DNA from: Hymenobacter algoricola
GTDB lineage: Bacteria; Bacteroidota; Bacteroidia; Cytophagales; Hymenobacteraceae
Direction of reading: 5' to 3'
DNA length: 64,000 nt
Assembly (NCBI RefSeq): GCF_039539525.1
Contig: NZ_BAABDH010000012.1
Span: 109,397-173,396 of the forward strand
The notes under the pieces are model-generated. The model saw nothing but the letters and a program-made list of their open reading frames with translations, was not told the DNA's origin and did not search any database. Below are positions 51,886-61,430 of this stretch, one piece after another (positions within the stretch are counted from its first letter, which is position 1; each line of letters begins with the position of its first letter). Made by a program: the position numbers and the translations under genes.

Positions 51886-52527
51886 TCAGTATTTCACTAC
51901 TACCTCGGCCGTATCGAATGGCTGCACGGAAAAAACCTGTTGGTAGCGGGTAAGTTGGCCGCCGAAATTCACCTCCCACTGCACGCTTTTCGTGGGCAGG
52001 GTCGAGTCGATGACGTGGTAGCTGACGTTGGTGTAGTCGGTGGGGCGTAGGTCCAGGGTGGAGATGTATCCTAAGTCGTGCCACGGGCCCCACACCAGAA
52101 TCGAGTGCGGCACTGGTCCGGTCGACGCTGCCACCCGAATTTTGACCCAGGCCGGCGCGGCCATGGGAATGCGCAGGTTCAGGTTCTTTTTGCCGTTGGT
52201 CAGTACCGGCTCCTCGCCCCAGTGCGAGTGGTGGCCTTTGGCCGAGGAGGCTTTCAGGATATAGCTGGCTCCCTTGTCCGACTCGAAGCTGAAGCTAAAC
52301 CGGCCGTCGGCATCGGCAGTGATTTCCTTCCCCGCTTGTCCGTAGCCCGAGTGCAGGCCGCTGCCGGCCTGGCTGTATAGGGCCACCGAGGCGTAGGGCA
52401 CGGGCTGGTTGGTGGTCATTTCCAGCACTTGGCCTTCCGCCAGGGTAGGACCATCCTCTTTCCGGCAGCCGCTGCCGGCCATTATCATTGCCAACCCGCC
52501 GCACACGTATCCAAGACGCCTATTCAT
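51886..52527 (-). CDS. Lipoprotein with carboxypeptidase-like regulatory domain
   Basis: The 213-aa protein starts MNRRLGYVCGGLAMIMAGSG with lipobox Cys21 (SGCRKED). Residues about 30-120 resemble a transthyretin-like/carboxypeptidase regulatory fold (GQVLEMTTNQPVPYASVALY, ITADADGRFSFSFESDKGAS). The rest is beta-rich (SILVWGPWHDLGYISTLDLR). It is probably on the outer membrane. It is transcribed toward secA but separated by a terminator. Confidence 0.8.
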   Translation of the reverse strand: MNRRLGYVCGGLAMIMAGSGCRKEDGPTLAEGQVLEMTTNQPVPYASVALYSQAGSGLHSGYGQAGKEITADADGRFSFSFESDKGASYILKASSAKGHHSHWGEEPVLTNGKKNLNLRIPMAAPAWVKIRVAASTGPVPHSILVWGPWHDLGYISTLDLRPTDYTNVSYHVIDSTLPTKSVQWEVNFGGQLTRYQQVFSVQPFDTAEVVVKY

Positions 52528-52706
52528 TTTCGCAGCAGTAAGATGGTGGTGTGTTAATTACCCCCGAAAGGTAGAGGCCATCCCCGCGCAGCACCGCCCC
52601 GAAAAGTGCGCATCTCAGATATTCCTCCCGAGCTATGCGCTGCTGCAACCGCTTGCCATCAAACAAAATAACCTTCATCTTACTGACATCCGGCGCAGTG
52701 GAAAAC

Positions 52707-52738
52707 AAAAAAGCACGACCGGGCAGGTCGTGCTTTTT
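52707..52738. terminator. Hairpin terminator downstream of glf
   Basis: AAAAAGCACGACC pairs perfectly with GGTCGTGCTTTTT across a five-base loop. It lies 19 bp after the glf stop. Confidence 0.85.
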
Positions 52739-52757
52739 CGGGATTGAGGCGGGCTCT

Positions 52758-53939
<1,182 letters not shown>

Positions 53940-54028
53940 AGCGAAGCGGGTGTTGGTGGAAAGAATGGCGGTGGAGAAGAAGATAATACGGGTAGTACGG
54001 GGTCGGAGCGCCGGCAGTTCGGTTGAGC

Positions 54029-55261
54029 TTAGCCCTTGCCCTGCAGCCTGTGCTGCATCAGCGTCACCATCTGCTGCCAGGTCAGGTCCCAGGAAATGGT
54101 CCCCAGGTATGCGTCGGTGCGGGTTTGCCAGTCCGCGTCCTTGGTTTGGTGCAGAGCCGTGGCAATGGCCTGGCCGAAATCGTCGGCGTTGGCCGCAATC
54201 TGCACCAGGTTCAGCTCGCCGTAGGGCCGCACCACGTCCCGGATGGGCGTGCTAACTACTGGCTTGCCGGCCGCGAGGTACTCGGGCGTTTTGGTCGGAG
54301 AAATGAATTTCGTGCTCTCGTTGTCGGCAAACAGCAGCGTGGCTACATCCCAACCCCGCAGATAGGCAGGCAGTTCCGTGTAGTCCTTGCCGCCGAGGTA
54401 ATGAATGTTGGGCGTGCGGGGCAACTCAGCCGGATCAATCTTCACCACCGGCCCGATGATGACAAACTGCCATTCCGGGTGGGCATCGGCCAGCTGGCCC
54501 AGCAGCGCAATATCCAGCCGCTCATCTACCACCCCGAAAAAGCCGACCCGCGGGTGGGCAATCGGGGCCTGATCGGCGGGCTCGGGCAGGGGAGTGCGGG
54601 CCTGACCGAAGTGGTCCTTGTCGATGCTGCTCGGGAAGGCGTGGGCATCGTGGTGCTGCAGGCTTTTGGCTTCGTACAGGCTCTGTCCGCCGGTGAAGAC
54701 CAGGTCGGCTTTGCGAAACAGCTCCTGCTCCAGCTCCCGCAGCTTGGGCGGGGCAAACTTGAAAGCCGCCAGCTCATCCATGCAGTCGTATACGGTGAGC
54801 ACCGGCGTCAGGTGGCGCGACTTGCTGAGCGCCATCGGGGTATAGTACCAGAAGACGGCTTGGGTTATAGTGTTGGCGGCGAAAAAGGCCGTCAGCAGCC
54901 GGGCCTGCACGGCATCAGCCGCCTCTTCCGACAGGCCCGCGGGCAGGTGAGCCACCACTACCTTGACTCCGTTCTGGCGCTCTTTTACTTCGACGTGCGC
55001 AAAGCTGGCGTCGGTCTGGTCGTGGTGAATGAAGGGCTCCTCCACGTAAAAAACCCGCCCGTGCTGCGCGAAACGCGACAACAGGTGCTGGGGCCGCTGC
55101 CAGACAAAATCCCAGTGCAGGTGCGCAAAGCACACAAAGTCGGGAAGCGAATAGGGAAGCCCGGCAGCAGCGGGAACAGATTGGGAAGAGGAAACAGCGT
55201 GGTCAGCGTTGGTTACAGAGGCGCGTGTAGGAGCATCCGCAGCGGTAGAGGGCGGCAGCAT
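54029..55261 (-). CDS. Glycosyltransferase family 1-type, glf partner
   Basis: The 410-aa protein has a GT-B type pattern: FVCFAHLHWDFVWQRPQHLL, RFAQHGRVFYVEEP, TVYDCMDELAAFKFAPPKLR, LVFTGGQSLYEAKS, PRVGFFGVVDERLDIALLGQ, TPEYLAAGKPVVSTPIRDVV. The E-Y-L-A-A-G-K-P-V-V motif is the donor-binding region of GT1/GT4 enzymes. The Asn/Thr-rich N-terminus (about 1-30) may be low-complexity or the start may lie downstream. Probable galactofuranosyl- or related transferase in polysaccharide synthesis with glf. Confidence 0.85.
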   Translation of the reverse strand: MLPPSTAADAPTRASVTNADHAVSSSQSVPAAAGLPYSLPDFVCFAHLHWDFVWQRPQHLLSRFAQHGRVFYVEEPFIHHDQTDASFAHVEVKERQNGVKVVVAHLPAGLSEEAADAVQARLLTAFFAANTITQAVFWYYTPMALSKSRHLTPVLTVYDCMDELAAFKFAPPKLRELEQELFRKADLVFTGGQSLYEAKSLQHHDAHAFPSSIDKDHFGQARTPLPEPADQAPIAHPRVGFFGVVDERLDIALLGQLADAHPEWQFVIIGPVVKIDPAELPRTPNIHYLGGKDYTELPAYLRGWDVATLLFADNESTKFISPTKTPEYLAAGKPVVSTPIRDVVRPYGELNLVQIAANADDFGQAIATALHQTKDADWQTRTDAYLGTISWDLTWQQMVTLMQHRLQGKG

Positions 55262-55404
55262 AAAAGAAAGGCTAGAAAGTAAGTTTGGCGCTTCGGACCC
55301 TGGTAGCAGTTCCCAGCTTTTTCGGTGCGCTACTCTTATACGCGGGCACCTTCAAAAAGATACCGGCCTTCTTCCGCCTCCCGGCCTAAGCTCAACACTA
55401 CTGG

Positions 55405-55971
55405 TCAGCCCGTTACCAGCCGAATGCTAACTACTTCGCCCTCAGCTTTGTCGTCTGCCAGCAGGCATTGCCATTCTACTGCGTCCTGCCACGAGTTTTC
55501 CCGGCGCAGCCACTGCTGCCGCACACCCACGCGGCGGAAACCCGCCTGCCGGAACAGGCGCAGGCTGGCCTTGTTGTCGGCCGCTACCGTGCAATACAGC
55601 TGGTGCAGGCGCAGGGTGCGGCGGGCGTAGGGCAGCAGCAAAGCCAGAGCAGCCTGGGCAAAGCCGTGCCGCCGGGCCGCCGCCAGAATGGTGATACCGA
55701 CCCCGGCGCGCTGGTGCAGCGGCTCAAAGCCGAACAGATCCAGCGTCCCGACGGGCGGCGCCCCGGGGCCGGCACAAATCACCAGCCGCAGCTGCCGGAC
55801 TTCGTGAAAGTCGGCCCCGGCGTGCTCCAGGTACTGTTTCAGGGAGTAGCGCGACACGGGAGCCAGCGTATCGGAAACGCCCCAGATGGTGGGGTCGTTT
55901 TCCAGCGCGTACAGAAATTCCAGGTCGGACTCTTCGAGGGCGCGCAGCAATACCGGACCGGACTGGAGCAT
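55405..55971 (-). CDS. GNAT-family N-acetyltransferase (RimJ/RimL-like)
   Basis: From ATG 55971 the 188-aa protein has a RimJ-type GNAT fold: LRALEESDLEFLYALENDPT, VGTLDLFGFEPLHQRAGVGI, QAALALLLPYARRTLRLHQL and the C-terminal NKASLRLFRQAGFRRVGVRQ. The acetyl-CoA loop region around QRAGVGITILAAARRHGFAQ is present. Substrate may be a ribosomal protein or a small molecule. The in-frame upstream start at 56004 is TTG, so the ATG is favoured. Confidence 0.88.
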   Translation of the reverse strand: MLQSGPVLLRALEESDLEFLYALENDPTIWGVSDTLAPVSRYSLKQYLEHAGADFHEVRQLRLVICAGPGAPPVGTLDLFGFEPLHQRAGVGITILAAARRHGFAQAALALLLPYARRTLRLHQLYCTVAADNKASLRLFRQAGFRRVGVRQQWLRRENSWQDAVEWQCLLADDKAEGEVVSIRLVTG

Positions 55972-56047
55972 AGGTGCTGGGACTGGATATGAGTGAAGCA
56001 GCAAAGCCGCCCGGCCGGCTTTGCTGCGGAGCGGCTGGCCGGCTTGT

Positions 56048-56848
56048 CTAGACGTCTACCTGCCCGCCGAACACGCGCAGGGCCGGGCCGCTGAGGTAGA
56101 CCTGGCTAAACGAGCCATCGGGGCGGGCCTCGAAGGCAACCTGCAGGTCGCCGCCGGGCGTGCGCAGGCGCACGGGGCTGACCGCGCCGCGGCGGGAAGC
56201 GGCCAGTGCTACCGCCGTGACGCCCGTGCCGCAGGAGAAGGTTTCATCTTCCACGCCCCGCTCGTAGGTGCGCACCTGCCAGGGCTGGTCGGGGGCCACG
56301 GGGCTTTCTACAAAGTTGACGTTGGTGCCTTTGTCCCGAAACCGCTCACTGTTGCGGATGGCCCGCCCTTCCACCACCACGTTGAGCTCGGCCAGCGTGC
56401 TGGCGGGCTGAAAGCGGACCAGGTGCGGGGAGCCGGTATCGAGGAACACGCCCAACTCGTCGATTTCCTGCTGGCCCAGCACGTCCTGCATACGCAGGTG
56501 CACCAGCCCGGCAGCATCGATATGGGCTTCGTGGGCGCCGTCGGCGGCCAGAAAGCGGGTTTTTTCCTGCATTACCCCCAGGTGCCGGGCAAAGGCGACG
56601 GTGCAGCGCCCCCCGTTGCCACACATGGAGCCCAGGTAACCATCGGCGTTGAAGTACACCATCTCAAAGTCGTAGCCGGGATGGTTGCGCAGCAGGATCA
56701 GGCCGTCGGCGCCGATGCCGCGGCGCCGGTCGCAGAGGTGGCGCACGAGGCAGTAGTCGGTGACGTCGAACTGCTGGCTCCGGTCATCCAGCAGTACGAA
56801 GTCGTTGCCGGTGCCCTGGTATTTGTGGAAGGTGAGAGTCATATTCAT
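56048..56848 (-). CDS. dapF: Diaminopimelate epimerase
   Basis: The 266-aa protein starts MNMTLTFHKYQGTGNDFVLL (an alternative ATG two codons later is possible). DapF hallmarks are CDRRRGIGADGLILLRNHPG, the first catalytic Cys in SMCGNGGRCTVAFARHLG, and the second in EDETFSCGTGVTAVALAAS. The GVxxAPxG-like and TFGG-type end PALRVFGGQVDV is present. It interconverts LL- and meso-diaminopimelate in lysine and peptidoglycan synthesis. Confidence 0.96.
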   Translation of the reverse strand: MNMTLTFHKYQGTGNDFVLLDDRSQQFDVTDYCLVRHLCDRRRGIGADGLILLRNHPGYDFEMVYFNADGYLGSMCGNGGRCTVAFARHLGVMQEKTRFLAADGAHEAHIDAAGLVHLRMQDVLGQQEIDELGVFLDTGSPHLVRFQPASTLAELNVVVEGRAIRNSERFRDKGTNVNFVESPVAPDQPWQVRTYERGVEDETFSCGTGVTAVALAASRRGAVSPVRLRTPGGDLQVAFEARPDGSFSQVYLSGPALRVFGGQVDV

Positions 56849-57131
56849 AGCGAAGCACAAAGATGGCAAGAAACGGCCGGGAGAACAGCAGCCCGATTTA
56901 GCAGGTTAGTACAGCCAGCAAAGAATAGCCCTGACACTCATTCCCTCCGCAGCCGCGGGTTAGCTGATCGGCAGTGCGGGCGAGTTCGGTTATTGCCTGC
57001 AGCGGTAGCCTGGTGCGCTACCGAAAATACACAAAGGGGCCGGAGGAAGGTAAAGCGCCGGACCAAAAGGCGGGTTCACATCGGATGCCCTACCTTTAGC
57101 GCCCCGCCCGGCGGCGGCCTAGCTTTCTTCT

Positions 57132-58013
57132 ATGTATTCGTTTCTTACCACCGGCACCTGGCCCGACTACGAGCTGATCGACTCGGGCAACTTTGAAAAG
57201 CTTGAGCGTTTTGGGCAGCACGTCCTGGCCCGCCCCGAGCCCCAGGCCATCTGGGACCCGCACCTGCCCGTGGCCGAGTGGAGCCGGGCCAACGCCACCT
57301 TCACCCGCGAAAAGGGCAGCCAGGAGCGCGGACAGTGGAAAATCAAGCCCGGCACGCCCGAGCAGTGGCTCATCAACTACGACCAGAACGGGCTGAAGCT
57401 ACGGTTTCGGCTGGGTATGTCGTCGTTCAAGCACGTGGGCCTGTTTCCCGAGCAGGACCCCAACTGGCAGTTTATCTACGAGCAAACCAAGAAGCGCAAG
57501 GCGGCCACGCCGCGGGTGCTGAACCTGTTTGCCTACACCGGCGCGGCCACGCTGGCCGCCCGCGTCGGCGGCGCCGACGTCACCCACCTCGACTCGGTGA
57601 AGCAGGTCAACTTCTGGGCCCGCGACAATATGGAGGCCAGCGGCATCGACGGGGTGCGGTGGCTGGTGGAGGACGCCATGAAGTACGTGAAGCGCGAAGT
57701 GAAGCGCGGCAGCAAGTACCAGGGCCTGATTCTGGACCCGCCCGCCTACGGCCGCGGCCCCAACGGCGAGAAGTGGCAGCTGGAAGACGAGCTCAATGAG
57801 CTGCTGAAGCTCTGCAAAGAGCTGCTCGACCCCCAGGACCACTTCTTCCTCATCAACCTGTACTCGCTGGGCTTCTCGGCCCTGATTCTGGATAACCTGG
57901 TGACGGACATCTTCCCCAAAACCCACTCGACCCGCGAAATCGGGGAAATCTACCTGCACGACCAGGGCCAGCGCAAGCTGCCGCTGGGCACGTTCTGCCG
58001 GTTTGCCACCTGA
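57132..58013 (+). CDS. Class I SAM-dependent methyltransferase (RlmI/RlmK-like)
   Basis: The 293-aa protein contains the methyltransferase motif I region RVLNLFAYTGAATLAARVGG, a D-S-V acidic end (THLDSVKQVNFWARDNMEA), and a motif IV DPPAYGRGPNGEKWQLED (NPPY-like DPPxYG). This resembles the RlmI/RlmK-type 23S rRNA cytosine methyltransferase C-terminal catalytic unit, without a clear PUA domain. RNA or another substrate cannot be set from sequence. Start MYSFLTTGTWPDYELIDSGN is the first ATG. Confidence 0.88.
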   Translation: MYSFLTTGTWPDYELIDSGNFEKLERFGQHVLARPEPQAIWDPHLPVAEWSRANATFTREKGSQERGQWKIKPGTPEQWLINYDQNGLKLRFRLGMSSFKHVGLFPEQDPNWQFIYEQTKKRKAATPRVLNLFAYTGAATLAARVGGADVTHLDSVKQVNFWARDNMEASGIDGVRWLVEDAMKYVKREVKRGSKYQGLILDPPAYGRGPNGEKWQLEDELNELLKLCKELLDPQDHFFLINLYSLGFSALILDNLVTDIFPKTHSTREIGEIYLHDQGQRKLPLGTFCRFAT

Positions 58014-58019
58014 TTTCCT

Positions 58020-58117
58020 GGTTTATGGTTAGTGGTTTTTGGTTTTTGGCCTCCGTCGCTCAACCAATCTACCCGTGGACCGAAAAACCAGAAACTAAAA
58101 ACCACTAACCATAAACC
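58020..58117. repeat. AAAAACC inverted repeat, copy 2
   Basis: A perfect 21-bp inverted repeat: 58020-58040 (begins GGTTTATGGTTAGTGG) and 58097-58117, with a 56-bp loop containing GGTTTTTGGCCTCCGTCGCT and CCGAAAAACCAGAAACT. It fills the 107-bp gap between the methyltransferase gene and the Ppx gene. Its loop sequence resembles that at 5031-5135 (GGTTTTTGGC, CGCTCAA). Confidence 0.85.
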
Positions 58118-58120
58118 AAC

Positions 58121-59065
58121 ATGCGTCACCGTCGCCTCGCCCTCATTGACATGGGCACCAACACGTTTCACCTGCTGATTGTGGAGCTGCCCGAGGCCCG
58201 GCACAGCGAGCCGCTGGTGCTGCTGCGCACCAAGGTGGGCGTGAAGCTGGGCGAAGGCGGCATCAGCAAGGGTGAAATTGCGCCGGAAGCCTACGCCCGC
58301 GCCCTGCACACGCTGGCCGCGTTTCAGGAGGAAATCGAGCTCCATCAGGTGACGGAAGTGCGGGCCACGGCCACCAGCGCGGTGCGCAACGCCAGCAACG
58401 GGGCCGAGCTGGTAAAGGACATCTTCGAGCAGAATGGCATCCAAGTGGAAATCATTGCCGGGGCCCGCGAGGCCGAACTGATTGCCAAGGGCGTCCGCCA
58501 GGCCGTGGACCTGGGCACCGAGCCCCACCTGCTCATGGATATCGGCGGCGGCAGCGTGGAGTTTATCATTGCCGATCAGCACGTCATTTTCTGGAAGCAG
58601 AGCTTCGAAATCGGGGCGCAGCGGCTGCTCGACCAGTTTTTCCGCCACGACCCGCTCACCCCGGACGACGTGCGGGCCGAGCAGGACTACCTGGCCCAGC
58701 AGCTGGCCCCGCTCACGGCCGCCGTGCAGCACTACCGCCCCCGGGCCCTGGTAGGCGCGTCGGGCACCTTCGACACGCTCGGGGATTTGCAGGCGGCCCG
58801 CCAGGGAGAAGCCCGCGGCCTTAATCCGCCGCCCGAAACGGCCATTTCCCTGGCCAGCTTCTACGAAAGTCACGACCTGCTGCTGGCTACCACCCACGCC
58901 CAGCGCCTGCTGCTGCCCGGCATGACGCCCCTGCGCGCCGACATGATTGTGGTGGCCTGCGTGCTGATTGACTTCGTGCTCCAAACCTACGGGTTCAGCC
59001 ATATCCGCGCGTCGGCCTACGCCCTCAAGGAAGGTCTGCTTTCGGAAATGCTGAATCCTGGTTAA
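58121..59065 (+). CDS. Ppx/GppA-family phosphatase
   Basis: The 314-aa protein has sugar-kinase-like motifs of exopolyphosphatase/GppA: RRLALIDMGTNTFHLLIVEL, KVGVKLGEGGISKGEIAPEA, VRATATSAVRNASNGAELVK, HLLMDIGGGSVEFIIADQHV and ALVGASGTFDTLGDLQAARQ. Length fits the short form without the C-terminal HD domain. It probably hydrolyses polyphosphate or pppGpp. The start ATG follows 3 bp after the AAAAACC inverted repeat, so translation could be influenced by that hairpin. Confidence 0.92.
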   Translation: MRHRRLALIDMGTNTFHLLIVELPEARHSEPLVLLRTKVGVKLGEGGISKGEIAPEAYARALHTLAAFQEEIELHQVTEVRATATSAVRNASNGAELVKDIFEQNGIQVEIIAGAREAELIAKGVRQAVDLGTEPHLLMDIGGGSVEFIIADQHVIFWKQSFEIGAQRLLDQFFRHDPLTPDDVRAEQDYLAQQLAPLTAAVQHYRPRALVGASGTFDTLGDLQAARQGEARGLNPPPETAISLASFYESHDLLLATTHAQRLLLPGMTPLRADMIVVACVLIDFVLQTYGFSHIRASAYALKEGLLSEMLNPG

Positions 59066-59190
59066 GAACCCCACGTGCAGGCGCAGCATCCCAGGTACTG
59101 CGCTGGATTGCCAATCAGACGTCAGCCTGCAGGATTCCTCGGCTGGGCTGGGAACAACCTGCCTTGCATCTCCTGCCCATCCTCCTTGCC

Positions 59191-60258
59191 ATGACCACCA
59201 CCTTCTCCTACAACCACCTTTTTGCCTTCACCGAATCCGTGTTTCGCGGCATTGGCTGCCCTGAGGACGATGCCACGCTGGCGACCGAAGTGCTGCTGTC
59301 GGCGGATCTGCGCGGCATCGACTCCCACGGGGTGGCCCGGCTGACAGGCTACGTGCGCCTGTGGGAAGCCGGCCGCATCAACGCCACGCCCCGCGTGGGC
59401 ATCGTACACGAAACGCCCAGCACCGCCGTGGTGGATGGCGACGGGGGGCTGGGCCTGGTGGTAGCCCCGAAGGCCATGGCCATTGCCCTGGAAAAAGCGC
59501 GGCTGGTCGGTACGGGCTGGGTGTCGGTGAAAAACTCCAACCACTTCGGCATTGCCGGCTACCACGCCATGAAGGCCCTGGCCCACGACATGATTGGCAT
59601 AGCCATGACCAATGCCAGCCCGCTGGTGGCGCCCACAAATTCCCTCGACCGGCTGCTGGGTACCAACCCGATTGCCGTGGCTATTCCCGCCGGTGACCAG
59701 CCCGACTTCGTAGCCGACTTCGCCACCACCACGGCCGCCAATGGCAAGCTCGAAATTGCCCAGCGCAAGCAGAAGCCCTTGCCCGAGGGCTGGGTTCAGA
59801 ATGCCGACGGATCGGGCTCCACTGATGCCAATGCCGTGAAAAACGGCGGCGCCCTGCTCCCGCTCGGGGGTGAAACCGGCTCCCACAAAGGCTACTGCCT
59901 CGGCAGCGTGGTGGATATCTTCTCCGCGGTGCTGTCGGGGGCCAACTACGGGCCCTGGGTGCCGCCCTTCGTGGCTTTCCTGCAGCCGCCCGCCGATCCG
60001 GTCGGGCAGGGCCTGGGGCACTTCTTCGGGGCCATGCGTGTTGATGCCTTCCGTCCTGCCGACGAGTTCAAGGCCCACATGGATAACTGGATTACCACTT
60101 TCCGCAATGCCAAAGCCGTGCCCGGGCAACAAGTGCTTGTTCCCGGCGACCCGGAGCGTGAAATGGCCGCCGTGCGCCTCCTCGACGGTATTCCGCTGCT
60201 CGACCCCGTGCTAAAAGATCTGGAGTCGGTAGGCGCGAAATTCGGGCTAAAACTTTAG
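59191..60258 (+). CDS. Ldh/MDH2-family oxidoreductase
   Basis: From ATG 59191 the 355-aa protein matches the malate/L-lactate/ureidoglycolate dehydrogenase (LDH2) family: DLRGIDSHGVARLTGYVRLW, VVDGDGGLGLVVAPKAMAIA, GWVSVKNSNHFGIAGYHAMK, GTNPIAVAIPAGDQPDFVAD, KGYCLGSVVDIFSAVLSGAN. It is an NAD(P)-dependent 2-hydroxyacid dehydrogenase. The earlier TTG at 59164 is rejected. It is separated from the preceding gene by 125 bp. Confidence 0.92.
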   Translation: MTTTFSYNHLFAFTESVFRGIGCPEDDATLATEVLLSADLRGIDSHGVARLTGYVRLWEAGRINATPRVGIVHETPSTAVVDGDGGLGLVVAPKAMAIALEKARLVGTGWVSVKNSNHFGIAGYHAMKALAHDMIGIAMTNASPLVAPTNSLDRLLGTNPIAVAIPAGDQPDFVADFATTTAANGKLEIAQRKQKPLPEGWVQNADGSGSTDANAVKNGGALLPLGGETGSHKGYCLGSVVDIFSAVLSGANYGPWVPPFVAFLQPPADPVGQGLGHFFGAMRVDAFRPADEFKAHMDNWITTFRNAKAVPGQQVLVPGDPEREMAAVRLLDGIPLLDPVLKDLESVGAKFGLKL

Positions 60259-60269
60259 CAGCCGGCTTT

Positions 60270-60324
60270 GGATAAACAAAAAAAGACCCTTTACAGCGTG
60301 CAAAGGGTCTTTTTTTGTTTATCC
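60270..60324. terminator. Strong bidirectional terminator
   Basis: A perfect 23-bp stem with core AAAAAAAGACCCTTT (60270-60292) and its complement (60302-60324), with a 9-base loop. It lies between convergent genes ending at 60258 and 60331. Confidence 0.9.
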
Positions 60325-60330
60325 GGCTAA

Positions 60331-61158
60331 TCAGCCGTTACTGGCCAGCAGCGTGTTCATGGCTATGTCCTGATCGAGATATTTCGAAGAGTAGGACGAG
60401 TCGTTGCCGTTCAGAAACAGACAGGTGCCGTTGCCGACACTATCGATGATCTGTTCGTACTGATCCATGGGCAGCGCGGGGCAGCCGAGGCTGCGGCCCA
60501 GGCGGCCGTACTGCTGGATAAAGGCCTCACTCACGTAGTCGGCGCCGTGCATCACAACTGAGCGGGCCAGCGCGTTGGTATTGTAGCCTTCGTCGACGCC
60601 CTGCAGCTTGAGGCTGCGCCCATGCTTGCCGGTATACTCGCTCTGAGTCACGTAGAAGCCCAGGCTGCTCATGTTCGACTCATTCTCGTTGGAGAACGTC
60701 GTGGCCATGTTCTCGCCCGAGTTGTGCCCGTGGGCTACCAAGGTGTGAAACACTACCTGCTTAGCCGCCAGGTCCAGCACCCACAGGCGCTTTTCGGTGG
60801 AGGGAAGGTCAAAGTCGATGACCGTCAGCAGCTTTTTGTCGCCGAGCTTCCCTTCCTTTTCCAGGTTGAGGTAGCCAGTCATGGCCTTGGCAAACACGTC
60901 GTACTGCAGGCCCTGCTGCTCCAGGTTCAGCTCGCGGTACAGTTCCTGCATCTGCTGGGTAAAGAAAGCCGATTGCACGGCTTTGGCCGAGGGCTGCCTG
61001 GTCTGCACATCGGTGGCATGCGCCAGCGACTTGCTGACCGGGGTGGCCATGGGAGTAGCAAGAAACAAAGCAGCCACGAAAGGCAGCACCCGGCGCGTCA
61101 GCAGTCGACGGGCCCGGATCTTGAGACGCTTGCGCTGGGTTACACTTGGCTTTTCCAT
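60331..61158 (-). CDS. Murein L,D-transpeptidase-like protein
   Basis: The 275-aa protein has a basic N-terminus with a signal anchor (MEKPSVTQRKRLKIRARRLL, LPFVAALFLATP). The catalytic region carries LWVLDLAAKQVVFHTLVAHG, HNSGENMATTF, and the HGADYVSEAFIQQYGRLGRS followed by LGCPAL, the YkuD-type HGxxxxx...GRSxGCPA signature with the catalytic Cys. This matches the murein L,D-transpeptidase catalytic domain family. It may cross-link or modify peptidoglycan. ATG at 61158 is the only credible start. Confidence 0.9.
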   Translation of the reverse strand: MEKPSVTQRKRLKIRARRLLTRRVLPFVAALFLATPMATPVSKSLAHATDVQTRQPSAKAVQSAFFTQQMQELYRELNLEQQGLQYDVFAKAMTGYLNLEKEGKLGDKKLLTVIDFDLPSTEKRLWVLDLAAKQVVFHTLVAHGHNSGENMATTFSNENESNMSSLGFYVTQSEYTGKHGRSLKLQGVDEGYNTNALARSVVMHGADYVSEAFIQQYGRLGRSLGCPALPMDQYEQIIDSVGNGTCLFLNGNDSSYSSKYLDQDIAMNTLLASNG

Positions 61159-61430
61159 TTACTGGGGTATTTCAGACGTGAGAAAGGCCTCCAAAATGCT
61201 GGAAACCCTTACAAATGCTTATACGCAAACTAGGTGCCTTGCGATGCCTCAGCGCATCAAACATCGTTCACATCCAATTGATTCCCGACGAGTGCCCGGG
61301 AGCCGGGTGAAGGTAAAAATTTTGGCATTGCATTGTAAATATCATATTCGTGAATACCTTACAATCGAAATTTATTACGCAAGTAATTTTTTCCTTCCTG
61401 CTCCTTTTCCAACCAAATTCCCACGTACGA

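Noticed and set aside
61322..61352. Promoter for the amylase gene
   Set aside because: TTG-N20-TATTCGTG is two bases off the -7 consensus; too weak to list.
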